Source: CAYWXV01 sp964462535
Lineage (GTDB): Bacteria; Bacteroidota; Ignavibacteria; OLB7
Reading direction: 5' to 3'
NCBI GenBank assembly: GCA_964462535.1
Contig: CAYWXV010000010.1
Location: forward strand, 28,343 to 92,342
DNA: 64,000 bases
Shown here piece after piece: positions 45,201 through 54,322 of the stretch; the first letter of the stretch is position 1, and every line of letters starts with the position of its first letter. The notes beneath the pieces were generated by a model that searched no databases, was not told the origin of the DNA, and saw only the letters and a list, made by a program, of their open reading frames with translations. A program made the translations under genes and the position numbers.

Positions 45201-46936
45201 GGGAATCGGACGCGATGGAGATGAGCGTGCCGGTACTACCTCGCGGCGTCAAGACCGCAGCCAGCACCGTTGCCGACCTTAGTGGCGGAGACGGCGAACG
45301 TGAAGTCACTATTGACATCCCGTCATCGAGTGACCGTACCACGCGCACAATGTCGATCACGCTTGCCCCGTCCGCGGCCAGCGCGGCCCTGGGGTCGCTC
45401 GACGAACTGATCGGCTACCCATATGGATGCGTCGAGCAGACGATGAGTCGGTTCCTTCCCGTCGTTGTCGTCGCAGATGCGCTCGACAAGGTCAACGTAC
45501 CCTTTGACCCAGAGAAGAAACGCGAGTTGCCGAAGATGGCGGAGACGGGACTGAAGAGACTCTACCAGCTTCAGCATGATGACGGTGGTTGGGGATGGTG
45601 GGAACACGACGATACCAATCCCTACATGACGGCGTACGTCGTCTACGGAATGACAATCGCGAAACGCGATGGCTACAGTGTGAATACCGAGCGTTTCGCT
45701 AGAGGGCTTCAGAAGCTGGAGGACCTGATCCGCGCGGGGGAAGGTGGCAAGGGACGTGGGGGTGAGCTGACAACGGTCGCATACATGCTCTTCTCGGCGA
45801 GCAGCGCACGGGGGAAGGACGTTCCTGCAGCCGTTCGTGATCGGACCAGACACATGGCCGATGAAGATGACCTGAACAACTATGCGCTCGGCCTGCTCGC
45901 CATGGCAGCTCGGCTGCAGGGAGAGAAGGGGCTGGCGCAGCGGTACGCAGAGCGTCTGGTCGCCGGCGCTGTCAATTCCTCGACCGCCACATCGTGGCCG
46001 GGCAGGAGCTGGCACTACAATTGGAGCGATGATGAGGTCGAGACCACAGCGTTTGCCATCCGGGCGTTGCTTGCCGTGCAGGGTGAGAGTGACATGGTCG
46101 GAAGAGGTGTCAGATTTCTCCTATCACAAAAGAAGGGAAGCTCCTGGCACAACACGCGACAGACGGCAATGACGGCGTATGCCCTGGTTGACTACCTGTT
46201 AGTGACAAAGGAGCTCGACCCGGACTACATGGTGGCGGTCTCGGTCAACGGTCGACAGGTCGCATCGCATCACATGACGAAGGATGACATCTACCGCAGC
46301 GAGATCCTGATCAACGTTCCTGCGGACGCTCTGCGCGAGGGTGCGAACCGGGTGAAGGTCGCAAAGCAGGGTACCGGGAAGCTCTATGCGACGGCACGCG
46401 TAGAGTACTTTGCCACTGGGGAAGAGCTGCGCGCAGCCAACGCCGGATTCGAGGTCGATCGAGAAGTCTATCTCCTTCGCCGAGTATTGAAGAAGGGGGA
46501 GGTGACGTACCGAACCGAGAGCTTCGATGGGAGCGTGAAGAGCGGCGACGAGCTGCTTGTTCGTGTGCGCGTCAAGCCATCGAAGGCGTCCGAGTACGTG
46601 ATGGTGGAGGATCCACTACCGGCCGGTTGCGAGTTCGTGCACGACACGCGTGGCTATGTCATACCGGGCGTCAGAGGGTACGAGGAGAACTACAACACCT
46701 ATCGCTACGGACGCGATCCCTGGCGTTGGAACTGGTGGTATGCCGATCGCGATGTCCGCGACGAGAAGGTTGCATTCTTCGCGCCGTCAATGGTGGCGCA
46801 GGAGTACGAGTTCAGCTATATCGTCCGCGCCCAGATCCCGGGTTCGTACTCCGTCATGCCAACGGTCGCGCAGTTGATGTACTATCCAGAGATCCGTGGG
46901 AACAGCAGTTCACTTCGGATGTCGATTGCTGATTAG
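42281..46936 (+). CDS. Alpha-2-macroglobulin-like protein with thioester motif (paralogue 1)
   Basis: A 1551-residue exported protein. The signal peptide (FLIIVLAALAAFAF) has no lipobox. An MG2-type domain begins at about residue 245 (MYMHTDRPVYRPTQTVYYRG). Several macroglobulin (MG) domains follow, with Trp/Tyr-rich segments such as ARYWRPWWKGTEW. The A2M domain starts near residue 839 (MFWTPSVRTGNDG... HFPDNLTTWRVTARGV). The thioester motif is GYPYGCVEQTMSRFLP, with Cys1050 and Gln1053, so a reactive Cys-Gln thioester can form. A helical TED region (DDGGWGWWEHDDTNPYMTAY) and a C-terminal domain (EDPLPAGCEF) complete it. Members trap proteases after cleavage of a bait region. I chose ATG 42281 over the upstream ATG/GTG starts because it gives the signal peptide. 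Confidence 0.92.
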   Translation: MSRSSFLIIVLAALAAFAFDGNRDATEFYLQSGRIYYPGEEGIAISLSGRFNRRDRVVFEAFRISDPVEFFAKLPNPHAPGNGDDGTRSAEIREGARFKSVARWEQKVKRNNDYWQSETIQLPFKEKGTYIVRATIDGREASTVVLITELGLIVKQSKTDVMAFVVDRRTGRKVPNIPVTFAQPGDKKITIRTGEDGVAKTSTTNLRSPNQYSSLIVSGGKDGSFVISDSWYYYYYGRGQESGTMYMHTDRPVYRPTQTVYYRGIFRSFSDNGDYVLPSDHDAYITVTDPRGSVLLRDTSTITEVGTFNDSLTLSDEPPLGDYTVTATIGGNNYTSTFAVEEYKKPEYEVQVKTDRQSYTRGSRITATVKADYYFGSPVTEAKVEWQIIRARYWRPWWKGTEWEYLYDTDDWTPQYGQQTIKTGSDEIGADGTLSFSFDTEKEETEDYTYTIRAQVVDASRRSISGSTSTQVTRGEYHVTARPARYVYKRGEEVRTIVNVTAFDGERPASAPFDMTIQRIWWEGARYANDDRREKTVFAGSGRSGADGEASVPFKIEEGGYYVVNLVAHDTQGNDIATSTSFYVSDGANPWWWGGNTGDVQIIPDRDLYHPGDVMTALVVLPAGSADALVTAEGSTIYQHSVIRLSDNTAILRMPIEERFAPAIFLNIGAMSREQFHSQTKKIAIAPDDNIIRLQVVPDKEIYRPGDTGTMTVRAIDRHGRPVANADVAVGIVDEAIYAIRPDRTQPIESFFYGQRYNQVATNTSLSFYFYDQSRVALARTASGTSVDVDGESMSFRGGRAEEKALAPNADDQARDRYKSATEEAMAMTAIRSDFRDQMFWTPSVRTGNDGSARLTVHFPDNLTTWRVTARGVTRATSVGQTTAKVVARKDLMVRMETPRFITQGDSLLIATTVHNYLAGTASVRTIFEAKGVEVEGREQSVVIPSDGEKRIDWKVKAPRVGQAVFTIRALSARESDAMEMSVPVLPRGVKTAASTVADLSGGDGEREVTIDIPSSSDRTTRTMSITLAPSAASAALGSLDELIGYPYGCVEQTMSRFLPVVVVADALDKVNVPFDPEKKRELPKMAETGLKRLYQLQHDDGGWGWWEHDDTNPYMTAYVVYGMTIAKRDGYSVNTERFARGLQKLEDLIRAGEGGKGRGGELTTVAYMLFSASSARGKDVPAAVRDRTRHMADEDDLNNYALGLLAMAARLQGEKGLAQRYAERLVAGAVNSSTATSWPGRSWHYNWSDDEVETTAFAIRALLAVQGESDMVGRGVRFLLSQKKGSSWHNTRQTAMTAYALVDYLLVTKELDPDYMVAVSVNGRQVASHHMTKDDIYRSEILINVPADALREGANRVKVAKQGTGKLYATARVEYFATGEELRAANAGFEVDREVYLLRRVLKKGEVTYRTESFDGSVKSGDELLVRVRVKPSKASEYVMVEDPLPAGCEFVHDTRGYVIPGVRGYEENYNTYRYGRDPWRWNWWYADRDVRDEKVAFFAPSMVAQEYEFSYIVRAQIPGSYSVMPTVAQLMYYPEIRGNSSSLRMSIAD

Positions 46937-46963
46937 GGCAGCTCAACCAGCGCAACAACGGTT

Positions 46964-46995
46964 GGGCACGGGGACGCTCCCGTTTCCCCGTGCCC
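46964..46995. terminator. Hairpin between convergent genes (first of two)
   Basis: GGGCACGGGGA pairs with TCCCCGTGCCC (11 bp, perfect) across a 10-nt loop, 28 nt after the first A2M stop. No T-tract follows. It probably ends or protects transcripts from the A2M gene. Confidence 0.5.
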
Positions 46996-47003
46996 GTCGT
47001 CGA

Positions 47004-47025
47004 CGCCGCGTCATCCGACGTGGCG
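47004..47025. terminator. Hairpin between convergent genes (second of two)
   Basis: CGCCGCGTC pairs with GACGTGGCG (9 bp with one G-U or A-C position depending on strand) around a 4-nt loop, just before the stop of the convergent lipoprotein gene. TTGT follows on the plus strand. It probably works with the neighbouring hairpin. Confidence 0.4.
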
Positions 47026-47040
47026 TTGTGCGACCAGATA

Positions 47041-47985
47041 TCAGTGGAGCGAGCAGTTGACCATTGTCTGCCTCTCCCCGCGGATAGTCGTGTTCCCCCC
47101 TTCTGTGTGCTCGATCGTCCGATCGATCCGGACAATCGTTCCGATTGCCCCCGCGTACCAGACATCCTCAACGATTCTCTCGGCGTAGTTCGCGGCGCCG
47201 GTCGCGGTCCGCATCGTCACGACGCGCATTCTTCTTGCCACAAACGATTTCGTTCCGACTGGCATCACTTCCTGCCCCACCCACGTGGTAGTGGTCGTGT
47301 CGCTCACGCGAATTCCTCCTTCGAGAACCAGGTCTGGGTAAGATTGTGTGGCATTTGCCTTGGTGCCGAAGTTGAGCGTATTCCAGATGACGCTGCTTCC
47401 GGCAAGTCTGCCGAATTGAATGTCACCTGCGGGGAGGTAGCTGATGAGGGTAGAATCCTGTGGTCCGGCGAAGACGGCAACGTTGTCGTGGCCCCCAAGC
47501 GAAGCGTTGGTTGTCACAAGAGTCTGTATCGATTGACGATCGGAGCCTGCAATTTTCCGGCCGGCGGAGTCGACCATGTAATGTGCGGTCGTAAACGTAC
47601 TCCCCACCCCGGGTGGTTGGTGGCGGAATTCGCCACGCGCGACGACGATCGTCACTGTCGCCGTGCGGGACGTCGAAGGTGCCATCGCCTTTACACGAAC
47701 GAAGATCGAGTCCTCGACAATTGACCTGGGAGCGGTGTAGAATCCCTGTGGCGTGATCGTTCCGTAGTCGGACGGTCCCGCAATCATCTCCCACCGAATT
47801 GAGGCGTTATCCCCCCCCTCCAGCGTGGCAAACAATGTCACGGTGTCGCCGGCAAGAATTGGCGTGCGGAACGGAATGACGGTGATAGTGGGATCCGCGG
47901 GTGGATTCGCTGTCCGGTCCGAACATCCACCCACGAGTATGCCTGACAGGCCAAGAATGGCCGAGATAAGAAAAGCTCTGTACAT
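47041..47985 (-). CDS. Lipoprotein with bacterial Ig-like domain
   Basis: A 314-residue protein. The lipobox LVGGC gives Cys21. Residues about 30-120 form an Ig-like domain recognisable from AGDTVTLFATLEGGDNASIRWEM (positions about 45-67) and the GTITPQGFYTAP motif common to bacterial Ig-like repeats. The remaining 190 residues are beta-rich, with several Thr-rich strands (VSDTTTTTWVGQEV), and are not recognised. AGAGGG lies 7 nt upstream of ATG 47985, which settles the start; a longer open frame to 48291 would run over the divergent OmpA gene start. It lies between the two alpha-2-macroglobulin genes, convergent to the first and divergent from the OmpA-A2M2 operon, so a shared envelope role is possible. 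Confidence 0.78.
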   Translation of the reverse strand: MYRAFLISAILGLSGILVGGCSDRTANPPADPTITVIPFRTPILAGDTVTLFATLEGGDNASIRWEMIAGPSDYGTITPQGFYTAPRSIVEDSIFVRVKAMAPSTSRTATVTIVVARGEFRHQPPGVGSTFTTAHYMVDSAGRKIAGSDRQSIQTLVTTNASLGGHDNVAVFAGPQDSTLISYLPAGDIQFGRLAGSSVIWNTLNFGTKANATQSYPDLVLEGGIRVSDTTTTTWVGQEVMPVGTKSFVARRMRVVTMRTATGAANYAERIVEDVWYAGAIGTIVRIDRTIEHTEGGNTTIRGERQTMVNCSLH

Positions 47986-48154
47986 CACGGTACCCTCTGC
48001 TCGCTTGGGAGCTATTGGATAAGGAGTGTGCACAGAGTTATGGGTGGCGGGTGACGCAGGGTAGAGCGGAAAAGTTTCACTCGGAGTTTCGCATATTTCG
48101 CCCCCCACTCCCCGGATTATCACGACGAACGACATTCCGCAAAAACAGGATCCC

Positions 48155-49366
48155 ATGTTCGTGCACCAAGCGCGCGTCAGTGCCATTCTAGCCTTGACCA
48201 TGCTGATCGGTGGTTGCCAGCAATTGCGGCAAATGGCCGACGCACCCGCAGAGGGAGACGTCCGCGTATCGGGCGCCGACGGTCGATTCACGATCGGCGC
48301 CGGTGCCAGACGTCTGATGTATGGCTACCCGGTTCCCCACTCCACAAGCCATTTCGTCCTCTCGGTCGATGGTCAGCAAGCAAGCAACAATCCCTGGTTC
48401 CCGTCGAGTGTCAGTCGATTGACGGGGGAACTCGACTACTCACCCGACAGCCTTGGATCGCCCCGATCTACGGTCCGCTTCAGGGCGTTCGAAGGGGTCG
48501 AGGTGACACAACGCCTGATCCCTGTCAATAGAAGTTTCGTCGACGTACCTCGCGGCGTTGGGGGACAGTACTACCGGATTGAGTACGAGATCGTGAACAA
48601 CTCCGACCGTCAACGGAACGTCGGGCTGATGCTTCTGATCGACACCATGATCGACGACAACGACGCCGCACAGATGGACGCTGACGGCTCGCGTGTTTCG
48701 ACGCAGACGTCGTTCACCGGAAAGAACGTCCCATCGGAGCTAATTGTGTGGCGCGCGCCCGGCGACCGGAACGATCTTGCAGCCTCTCTTGTGACCGACA
48801 AGGGACGGGCCGTCCGGCCAGATGCCCTCTACGTCGGCAAGTGGCCCTACTTCCACAAGACAGTCTGGACAGTTGCCGTGGATGGCTCCGCCTACACAGA
48901 CAGCGGCATTCTGGCGAAGTGGGATCAGGTGCCGATCGCGGCCGGTGGAAATCGTTACCTTGCTACCCACTACGGCCTGCCGTTTGGGCAGGGGACAGTA
49001 TCCGCGCTGATGAACTCCCCAATCGCGTTTCGTCGTGACTCCGCAAACGTCTATTTCGATCTGGGGAAGGATGTGTTGACGAACGAAGCGAAGGGGGTAA
49101 TCGACCGCTTGCTTCAATCCACCAGCCCCGCAGGGGTCTTTATCGAAGTCTTCGCCGACGCGAAGGGGGACGAGCAAGCCAACCTTGCGCTTTCCCGACG
49201 CCGCGCCGAGAGCGTCACGGCATATCTCCAGTCCCGGAGCGTTTCCCGATCCATCATCATCCCGAAGGCATTTGGTGAGTCCCTCTCCGATCAAAGCGCG
49301 GACGCGCGCACGACCGGAAAGGCAGAAGACCGAAGGGCCACCATTGTGATATTCACGCGAGAGTAA
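48155..49366 (+). CDS. OmpA-domain lipoprotein with novel N-terminal beta domain
   Basis: A 403-residue protein. The lipobox MLIGGC gives Cys21. Residues about 35-285 form a beta-rich region resembling a galactose-mutarotase-like or sandwich fold (FTIGAGARRLMYGYPVPHST, YRIEYEIVNNSDRQRNVGLM); I do not recognise the family. The C-terminal OmpA-like domain starts near ANVYFDLGKDVLTNEAKGVI. It has FADAKGDEQANLALSRRRAE, matching the D-x-x-G...N-x-x-LS-x-x-RA peptidoglycan-binding pattern. The last motif reads KAEDRRATI instead of the usual xxNRRVxI. Such a protein would link the outer membrane to peptidoglycan. The second A2M gene begins 29 nt downstream, so the two are almost certainly co-expressed. 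Confidence 0.85.
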   Translation: MFVHQARVSAILALTMLIGGCQQLRQMADAPAEGDVRVSGADGRFTIGAGARRLMYGYPVPHSTSHFVLSVDGQQASNNPWFPSSVSRLTGELDYSPDSLGSPRSTVRFRAFEGVEVTQRLIPVNRSFVDVPRGVGGQYYRIEYEIVNNSDRQRNVGLMLLIDTMIDDNDAAQMDADGSRVSTQTSFTGKNVPSELIVWRAPGDRNDLAASLVTDKGRAVRPDALYVGKWPYFHKTVWTVAVDGSAYTDSGILAKWDQVPIAAGGNRYLATHYGLPFGQGTVSALMNSPIAFRRDSANVYFDLGKDVLTNEAKGVIDRLLQSTSPAGVFIEVFADAKGDEQANLALSRRRAESVTAYLQSRSVSRSIIIPKAFGESLSDQSADARTTGKAEDRRATIVIFTRE

Positions 49367-49395
49367 CCGATCACGCAATCACGATCGCACACGTC

Positions 49396-52300
49396 ATGTC
49401 TCTCCGCTCACTTCCGACCCGGCTGCTCCTGGTACTGGCAGTTCTCTTCGCAGTCGCCTTCAATGGGGACGATGCGTCTCTCTATTTCTCAGTCTCGTCC
49501 GGGCAGATCTACTATCCCGGCGATCCCGAGACATCGATCGAGCTTGGCTCGAATGGTGCCGGAAAGGCGACTGTGCTTCTCCGCGCGTTCCGCGTTGACG
49601 ATCCGGTCGAGTTCCTCCTGGCACAGAAAGACGTTCACTCTCCATCACTGCAGGCTCTGGTCCCACCGAACACGTTCGACATGCTTGGCATGGCGTTCGG
49701 TAAGGCGGGTCGGGATATCCGCTATGCAGCGCGCAACGTTATGCCGGCCAAGGCTCGTCGTGCGCTACGGGACGCCACCGACCTGAACGGAACGAAGGGT
49801 GACAAGAAAAACGTGAAGCGGGGGTCGGATAAGAACAGCGCCAACGATGCCGTACGCACCGACGATATTCCAAAGGGGGCAGAAGGGTACAAGATCGTCG
49901 CGTCATGGGAGTACAAGATCGTCCCCGATGAGGACGACACGTGGCACTGGGATCGCATTCCCGTCCCCCTCCGCGAGAAGGGCCTCTATCTGATTGAAGC
50001 CCGCATCCGTGGCAAGCGCGCGCTTACCGCGATGATCATCAGCGAGTACGCAATGATCGTCAAGCAATCGCGAACCGAGCTCATGTCTTTCGTCGTCAAT
50101 AATCGCTCGGGCGAGAAAGTGACGTCAATGCCGCTCGTCGTGGCACGTGGCGGCGATCGAGTAACAGACGGCGAGACCGGAGACGATGGTCTGCTGAGGA
50201 CTCTCCTCCCTCCTCTCCCTCCCGCGGCTTCCAGCGATGACGACGACGAAGAAGACTGGCGGTGGGAATATCGGCGTAGACAGGTACTGGTCGTTGGTGA
50301 GCGGGACGGAAACATCGTTATCTCCGATCCCTACTACTACAGTTATGACGACGATCGGACACGAACCTACATTCAGACGGATCGGCCGGTCTATCGCCCA
50401 GGCCACACTGTGTATTGGAAAGGGATTCTGCGGACTATCAACGACAACGGCGCGTTCGATACACCCAATGGGGGCGACTCGGCAGTCGTCCAGATCGAGG
50501 ACTCGCGAGGTGCCACAATCCGGACGGACACAACACTCCTCTCCGACCTCGGGACGTTCTCCGGAGAGCTTACTCTGAACGACGCAGCCCCCCTTGGCTC
50601 CTGGTCGATCAACGTGCGGCCGATAGGCACGTCACAATCGTACTCATCGTACGCGTCATTCGAGGTGGAGGAGTACAAGAAGCCTGAGTACAAGGTGGTC
50701 GTCGAGACAGATCGAAAGAACTACACACGCGGAGATGTGATAACGGCGACGGCGAAGGCCAATTACTACTTCGGATCGCCAGTAGCTAACGCTGATATCG
50801 AGTACTTCGTCTACCGGGCCAAGTACTGGCGCCCGTGGTGGCGAGGGTCCGAATGGGCTTACCTGTACGAATCGGGTGACGACGATTTCGCGGTCTACAG
50901 AATGGAGATGGTGGCCTCGGGCGAAGGGAAGATCGGTTCGGACGGGACCTATCAGGTCAAGTACGAAACGTCGAAGGATGCCGATCTCGATTATGTGTAC
51001 CGCGTTCAGATAAACGTTGTCGACAACAGTCGGCGATCGATATCGGGTGCCAAGTCGGTCGAGGTGACGCGCGGAGAGTTCTGGCTGTCGACTCGAACTG
51101 AACGATACGTCTATCGCGTCGGCGATCAGGCGAAGCTCCTCGTTGAGTCGCGCTTCTTCGACGGCGACCGTCCGGTCTCAACACCCTACTCGGTCCAGCT
51201 CAACAAGGTCTGGTGGGAGAAGAAGAAGAATGACTCCACTGATGACTTCCAGTACATCCGGAAGAGCGAGCCAGTCTGGAGCGGTCAGGGTTCGACCGGG
51301 AGTGACGGGACGGGAGCCACCACCTACACGCCGGACAAGGCCGGGTACTTCCAGATGATCGTGACCGCACGCGATGCGCGTGGGACGTCGATCACCGAAT
51401 CGAGCTATCTCTATGTTGCCGACGATCGCTATGCCGACTGGTATCGGGAGGGATCCGGGGATGTGCAGATCATACCGGATCATGAAGCCTATCGTCCGGG
51501 AGACGAAATGTCGGCACTCATCATCATGCCGGCACCCAACCTGGATGTGCTGGTTACCCTTGAAGGTGGCGCGATCTTCGACAAGCGAGTCGAGCGCCTC
51601 AGCGGAACATCGGCGATGGTCCACTTCACGCTGAAGGAGGAGTACGCTCCCGTCGTCTTCCTCTCTGCGTCTGCGATCGTCAACAACGAGATGTACATCG
51701 AGACGCGTCGTGTCTCGGTTGTCCCCGACGGCAAAGTGTTGAAGGTCGAGGTGACACCGGATCGCGAACTCTACAGACCGGGTTCAAGGGGGACCATTGC
51801 GGTACGTGCTCTCGACGAGAAAGGGAATCCTGCACGGAACGTGGAGCTGTCGATCGGAATGGTTGACGAGGCGATATACGCGATCCAACCTGACATCACA
51901 CCCGATATCCAGCGGTTCTTCTATGGGCCGCGATGGAACGAGGTTGAGACCAGTTCGTCGCTGAACTTCTCGTTCTACGGTGAGGGGCGACGAATCGATC
52001 CCGACGCCGTCGACGCCCTGTATGGCTCGCTCAATCGCCGCCCCGGAGAGGACTACGCCGCAACGGGAGGCTCAAGGCTTGCGAAGCGGGCGATTGCCTA
52101 TGGTGACGTCAAGGGGGAGATGTTCATTCAGCCGAACGTGCGTCGAAACTTCAAGGACATGATGTTTTGGACGCCCGCTATCAGAACGGACGATCAGGGC
52201 CGGGCGAGCGTTAACGTCAACTTCCCGGACAATCTGACAACGTGGCGAATCAACGTGCGCGCGATTGGGACAGGAACTACTGTAGGGACGTCAACGGCTC

Positions 52301-54294
52301 GAGTGATTGCACGCAAGGACCTGATGGTCCGAATGGAGACGCCGCGATTCCTGATTGCGGGCGACTCGGTGGTTGTCGCGACGGTTGTCCACAACTATCT
52401 GAAGACGGACAAGACAACGAAAATGGAATTCACGGCCGTTGGGGCAACGACGTCTGAAGTAGCCAGAACCTTGACGCTCCCGGCCGGTGGTGAGACGCGG
52501 GTCGATTGGAAGGTCAGCGCACCTGTGGCTGGCCAGGCGACACTGACAATCAAGGCGTTGACGGACGAGGAATCGGACGCAATGCAACTGGCCGTCCCGG
52601 TCCTCCCTGCCGGCATGCTCGTCGGTACAGGCGCCTCGGTTGAATTGGCGACGCAGAACGACTCAAAGACGATGACGCTCGAGCTTCCGCAGGGATCGGA
52701 TCCAAGCACATCGACACTCACGATCACGATGACCCCCTCACTCGCCGGCGCCCTTCTCGGATCGCTTGACGAGCTGGTCGGGTATCCATACGGTTGTGTG
52801 GAGCAGACGATGAGTCGCTTCCTTCCGACGATCGCCGTTTTCGACGCACTCTCAAAGACCGGGGCGCCGTTCGATTCGGCGAAGAGGGCGAAGATTCCAT
52901 CCATGGTCGATCGAGGGTTCACCAAGCTCTACGGCATGCAGCATGAGGATGGTGGATGGGGATGGTGGGAGAACGATGCGACCGATCCGTTCATGACCGC
53001 CTACGTCGTCTACGGCATGACGATCGCCAAGGAAGTCGGGTTCGCCCCACGTGACAACTCGTATGAATCGGGTGTGAATTCACTCAAGTCGCAGATCGAA
53101 TCGGGGACGACGCGAAAGGGGGCGAAACTCCACGCGACCGAGGAGGCGTACATGCTCCGTGCGCTTGCGCGGAGTGAACGGAACAAGCCAATGAAACTGC
53201 TCGCGGATCATATCCGGGCACTGATGACGCGCGACTCACTGAACGACTACGGGCGCGGACTCCTTGCGCAGGCTGCCCTCGATCAGGGAATGCGAAGCGA
53301 GGCGACAACAATTGTTGCGGGGCTGGAGCGACGAGCCACAACGGAGGGTGATGGGACACATTGGGGATCGTCGGTGGAATCGTGGCACTGGTACGACGAT
53401 CAGGTCGAGGCGACAGCTACGGTGGCGCGCGCAATTCATGACGTGCGTGGCGAGACCGACCTGGTACGCTCGGCCATTCGTTGGATACTCACACGAAAGA
53501 AGGGCACGTCGTGGACGAACACCCGGCAGACTGCAACCGTGGTCTTCTCGATGGTAGACCTTCTGAAATCGGCCGGCGAGCTTGCGCCCAACTACACGGT
53601 CACCGTCAGCGCTAACGGGGCGGCGATCCTCTCGCGCAAGATCACATCCGATGACGTGTTCAAGCCGGAAATCAGACTCGAGTTCACCGGCGCTCAACTG
53701 CGGCCGGGCACCAACACCATCGTGGTTGATAAACGGGGGGGTGGTCGGCTGATATCGACCGCGCGGATCGTGTACCACGCAACTGGCGCACAGCTCCGCC
53801 CTTCATCGGCGGGCTTCCAGGTCTCGCGCGAGTACTACAATCTCAAGCGAGAAAAGCGTGGTGAGACCATCGTATATCAGAAGACGCCGTTCAACGGAAC
53901 CGTCAGGAGTGGGGACGAGATTTTTGTGAAGGTGAGGATCATACCCGATCGCTGGCAGGAGTTCGTCATGATGGAAGATCCTATCCCGGCCGGGTGCGAG
54001 GTGGTCCAGAATACGAACGGCTACACGATCGTTGACGAGGCTGAATACGACGAGGTGACTAGAAAGAAGCAGGGTGAGTATTCCTGGCTCTGGTGGTATG
54101 CGAATCGGGAGTTGCGGGACGAAAAGGTCTCGTTCTTTGCGAACGCGGTGGACCGAAAGGAGTACCTTTTCAGTTACGTGATGCGGGCACAGATTCCAGG
54201 GCGATATGCAGTCATGCCCTCCGTGGCATCGCTCATGTACTATCCCGAGGTCCGGGGAAATGGTGCCCCCACGACCGTCAACATCGTAGAGTAA
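49396..54294 (+). CDS. Alpha-2-macroglobulin-like protein with thioester motif (paralogue 2)
   Basis: A 1632-residue exported protein, paralogous to the one at 42281 along its whole length. It has a signal peptide without lipobox, then a segment SGQIYYPGDPE aligned with SGRIYYPGEE of paralogue 1. An insertion rich in Lys/Asp/Asn (about residues 115-155) is absent from paralogue 1. The MG2 domain shows YIQTDRPVYRPGHTVYWKG. The thioester motif is GYPYGCVEQTMSRFLP (Cys1134, Gln1137), followed by EDGGWGWWENDATDPFMTAY. The C-terminal EDPIPAGCEVV also matches. It probably traps proteases in the periplasm or at the surface. Its position 29 nt after an OmpA-domain lipoprotein gene and 28 nt before a methyltransferase-like gene suggests an operon. 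Confidence 0.92.
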   Translation: MSLRSLPTRLLLVLAVLFAVAFNGDDASLYFSVSSGQIYYPGDPETSIELGSNGAGKATVLLRAFRVDDPVEFLLAQKDVHSPSLQALVPPNTFDMLGMAFGKAGRDIRYAARNVMPAKARRALRDATDLNGTKGDKKNVKRGSDKNSANDAVRTDDIPKGAEGYKIVASWEYKIVPDEDDTWHWDRIPVPLREKGLYLIEARIRGKRALTAMIISEYAMIVKQSRTELMSFVVNNRSGEKVTSMPLVVARGGDRVTDGETGDDGLLRTLLPPLPPAASSDDDDEEDWRWEYRRRQVLVVGERDGNIVISDPYYYSYDDDRTRTYIQTDRPVYRPGHTVYWKGILRTINDNGAFDTPNGGDSAVVQIEDSRGATIRTDTTLLSDLGTFSGELTLNDAAPLGSWSINVRPIGTSQSYSSYASFEVEEYKKPEYKVVVETDRKNYTRGDVITATAKANYYFGSPVANADIEYFVYRAKYWRPWWRGSEWAYLYESGDDDFAVYRMEMVASGEGKIGSDGTYQVKYETSKDADLDYVYRVQINVVDNSRRSISGAKSVEVTRGEFWLSTRTERYVYRVGDQAKLLVESRFFDGDRPVSTPYSVQLNKVWWEKKKNDSTDDFQYIRKSEPVWSGQGSTGSDGTGATTYTPDKAGYFQMIVTARDARGTSITESSYLYVADDRYADWYREGSGDVQIIPDHEAYRPGDEMSALIIMPAPNLDVLVTLEGGAIFDKRVERLSGTSAMVHFTLKEEYAPVVFLSASAIVNNEMYIETRRVSVVPDGKVLKVEVTPDRELYRPGSRGTIAVRALDEKGNPARNVELSIGMVDEAIYAIQPDITPDIQRFFYGPRWNEVETSSSLNFSFYGEGRRIDPDAVDALYGSLNRRPGEDYAATGGSRLAKRAIAYGDVKGEMFIQPNVRRNFKDMMFWTPAIRTDDQGRASVNVNFPDNLTTWRINVRAIGTGTTVGTSTARVIARKDLMVRMETPRFLIAGDSVVVATVVHNYLKTDKTTKMEFTAVGATTSEVARTLTLPAGGETRVDWKVSAPVAGQATLTIKALTDEESDAMQLAVPVLPAGMLVGTGASVELATQNDSKTMTLELPQGSDPSTSTLTITMTPSLAGALLGSLDELVGYPYGCVEQTMSRFLPTIAVFDALSKTGAPFDSAKRAKIPSMVDRGFTKLYGMQHEDGGWGWWENDATDPFMTAYVVYGMTIAKEVGFAPRDNSYESGVNSLKSQIESGTTRKGAKLHATEEAYMLRALARSERNKPMKLLADHIRALMTRDSLNDYGRGLLAQAALDQGMRSEATTIVAGLERRATTEGDGTHWGSSVESWHWYDDQVEATATVARAIHDVRGETDLVRSAIRWILTRKKGTSWTNTRQTATVVFSMVDLLKSAGELAPNYTVTVSANGAAILSRKITSDDVFKPEIRLEFTGAQLRPGTNTIVVDKRGGGRLISTARIVYHATGAQLRPSSAGFQVSREYYNLKREKRGETIVYQKTPFNGTVRSGDEIFVKVRIIPDRWQEFVMMEDPIPAGCEVVQNTNGYTIVDEAEYDEVTRKKQGEYSWLWWYANRELRDEKVSFFANAVDRKEYLFSYVMRAQIPGRYAVMPSVASLMYYPEVRGNGAPTTVNIVE

Positions 54295-54322
54295 CCGAAG
54301 AATCATCGGCAATCGATTCCCC

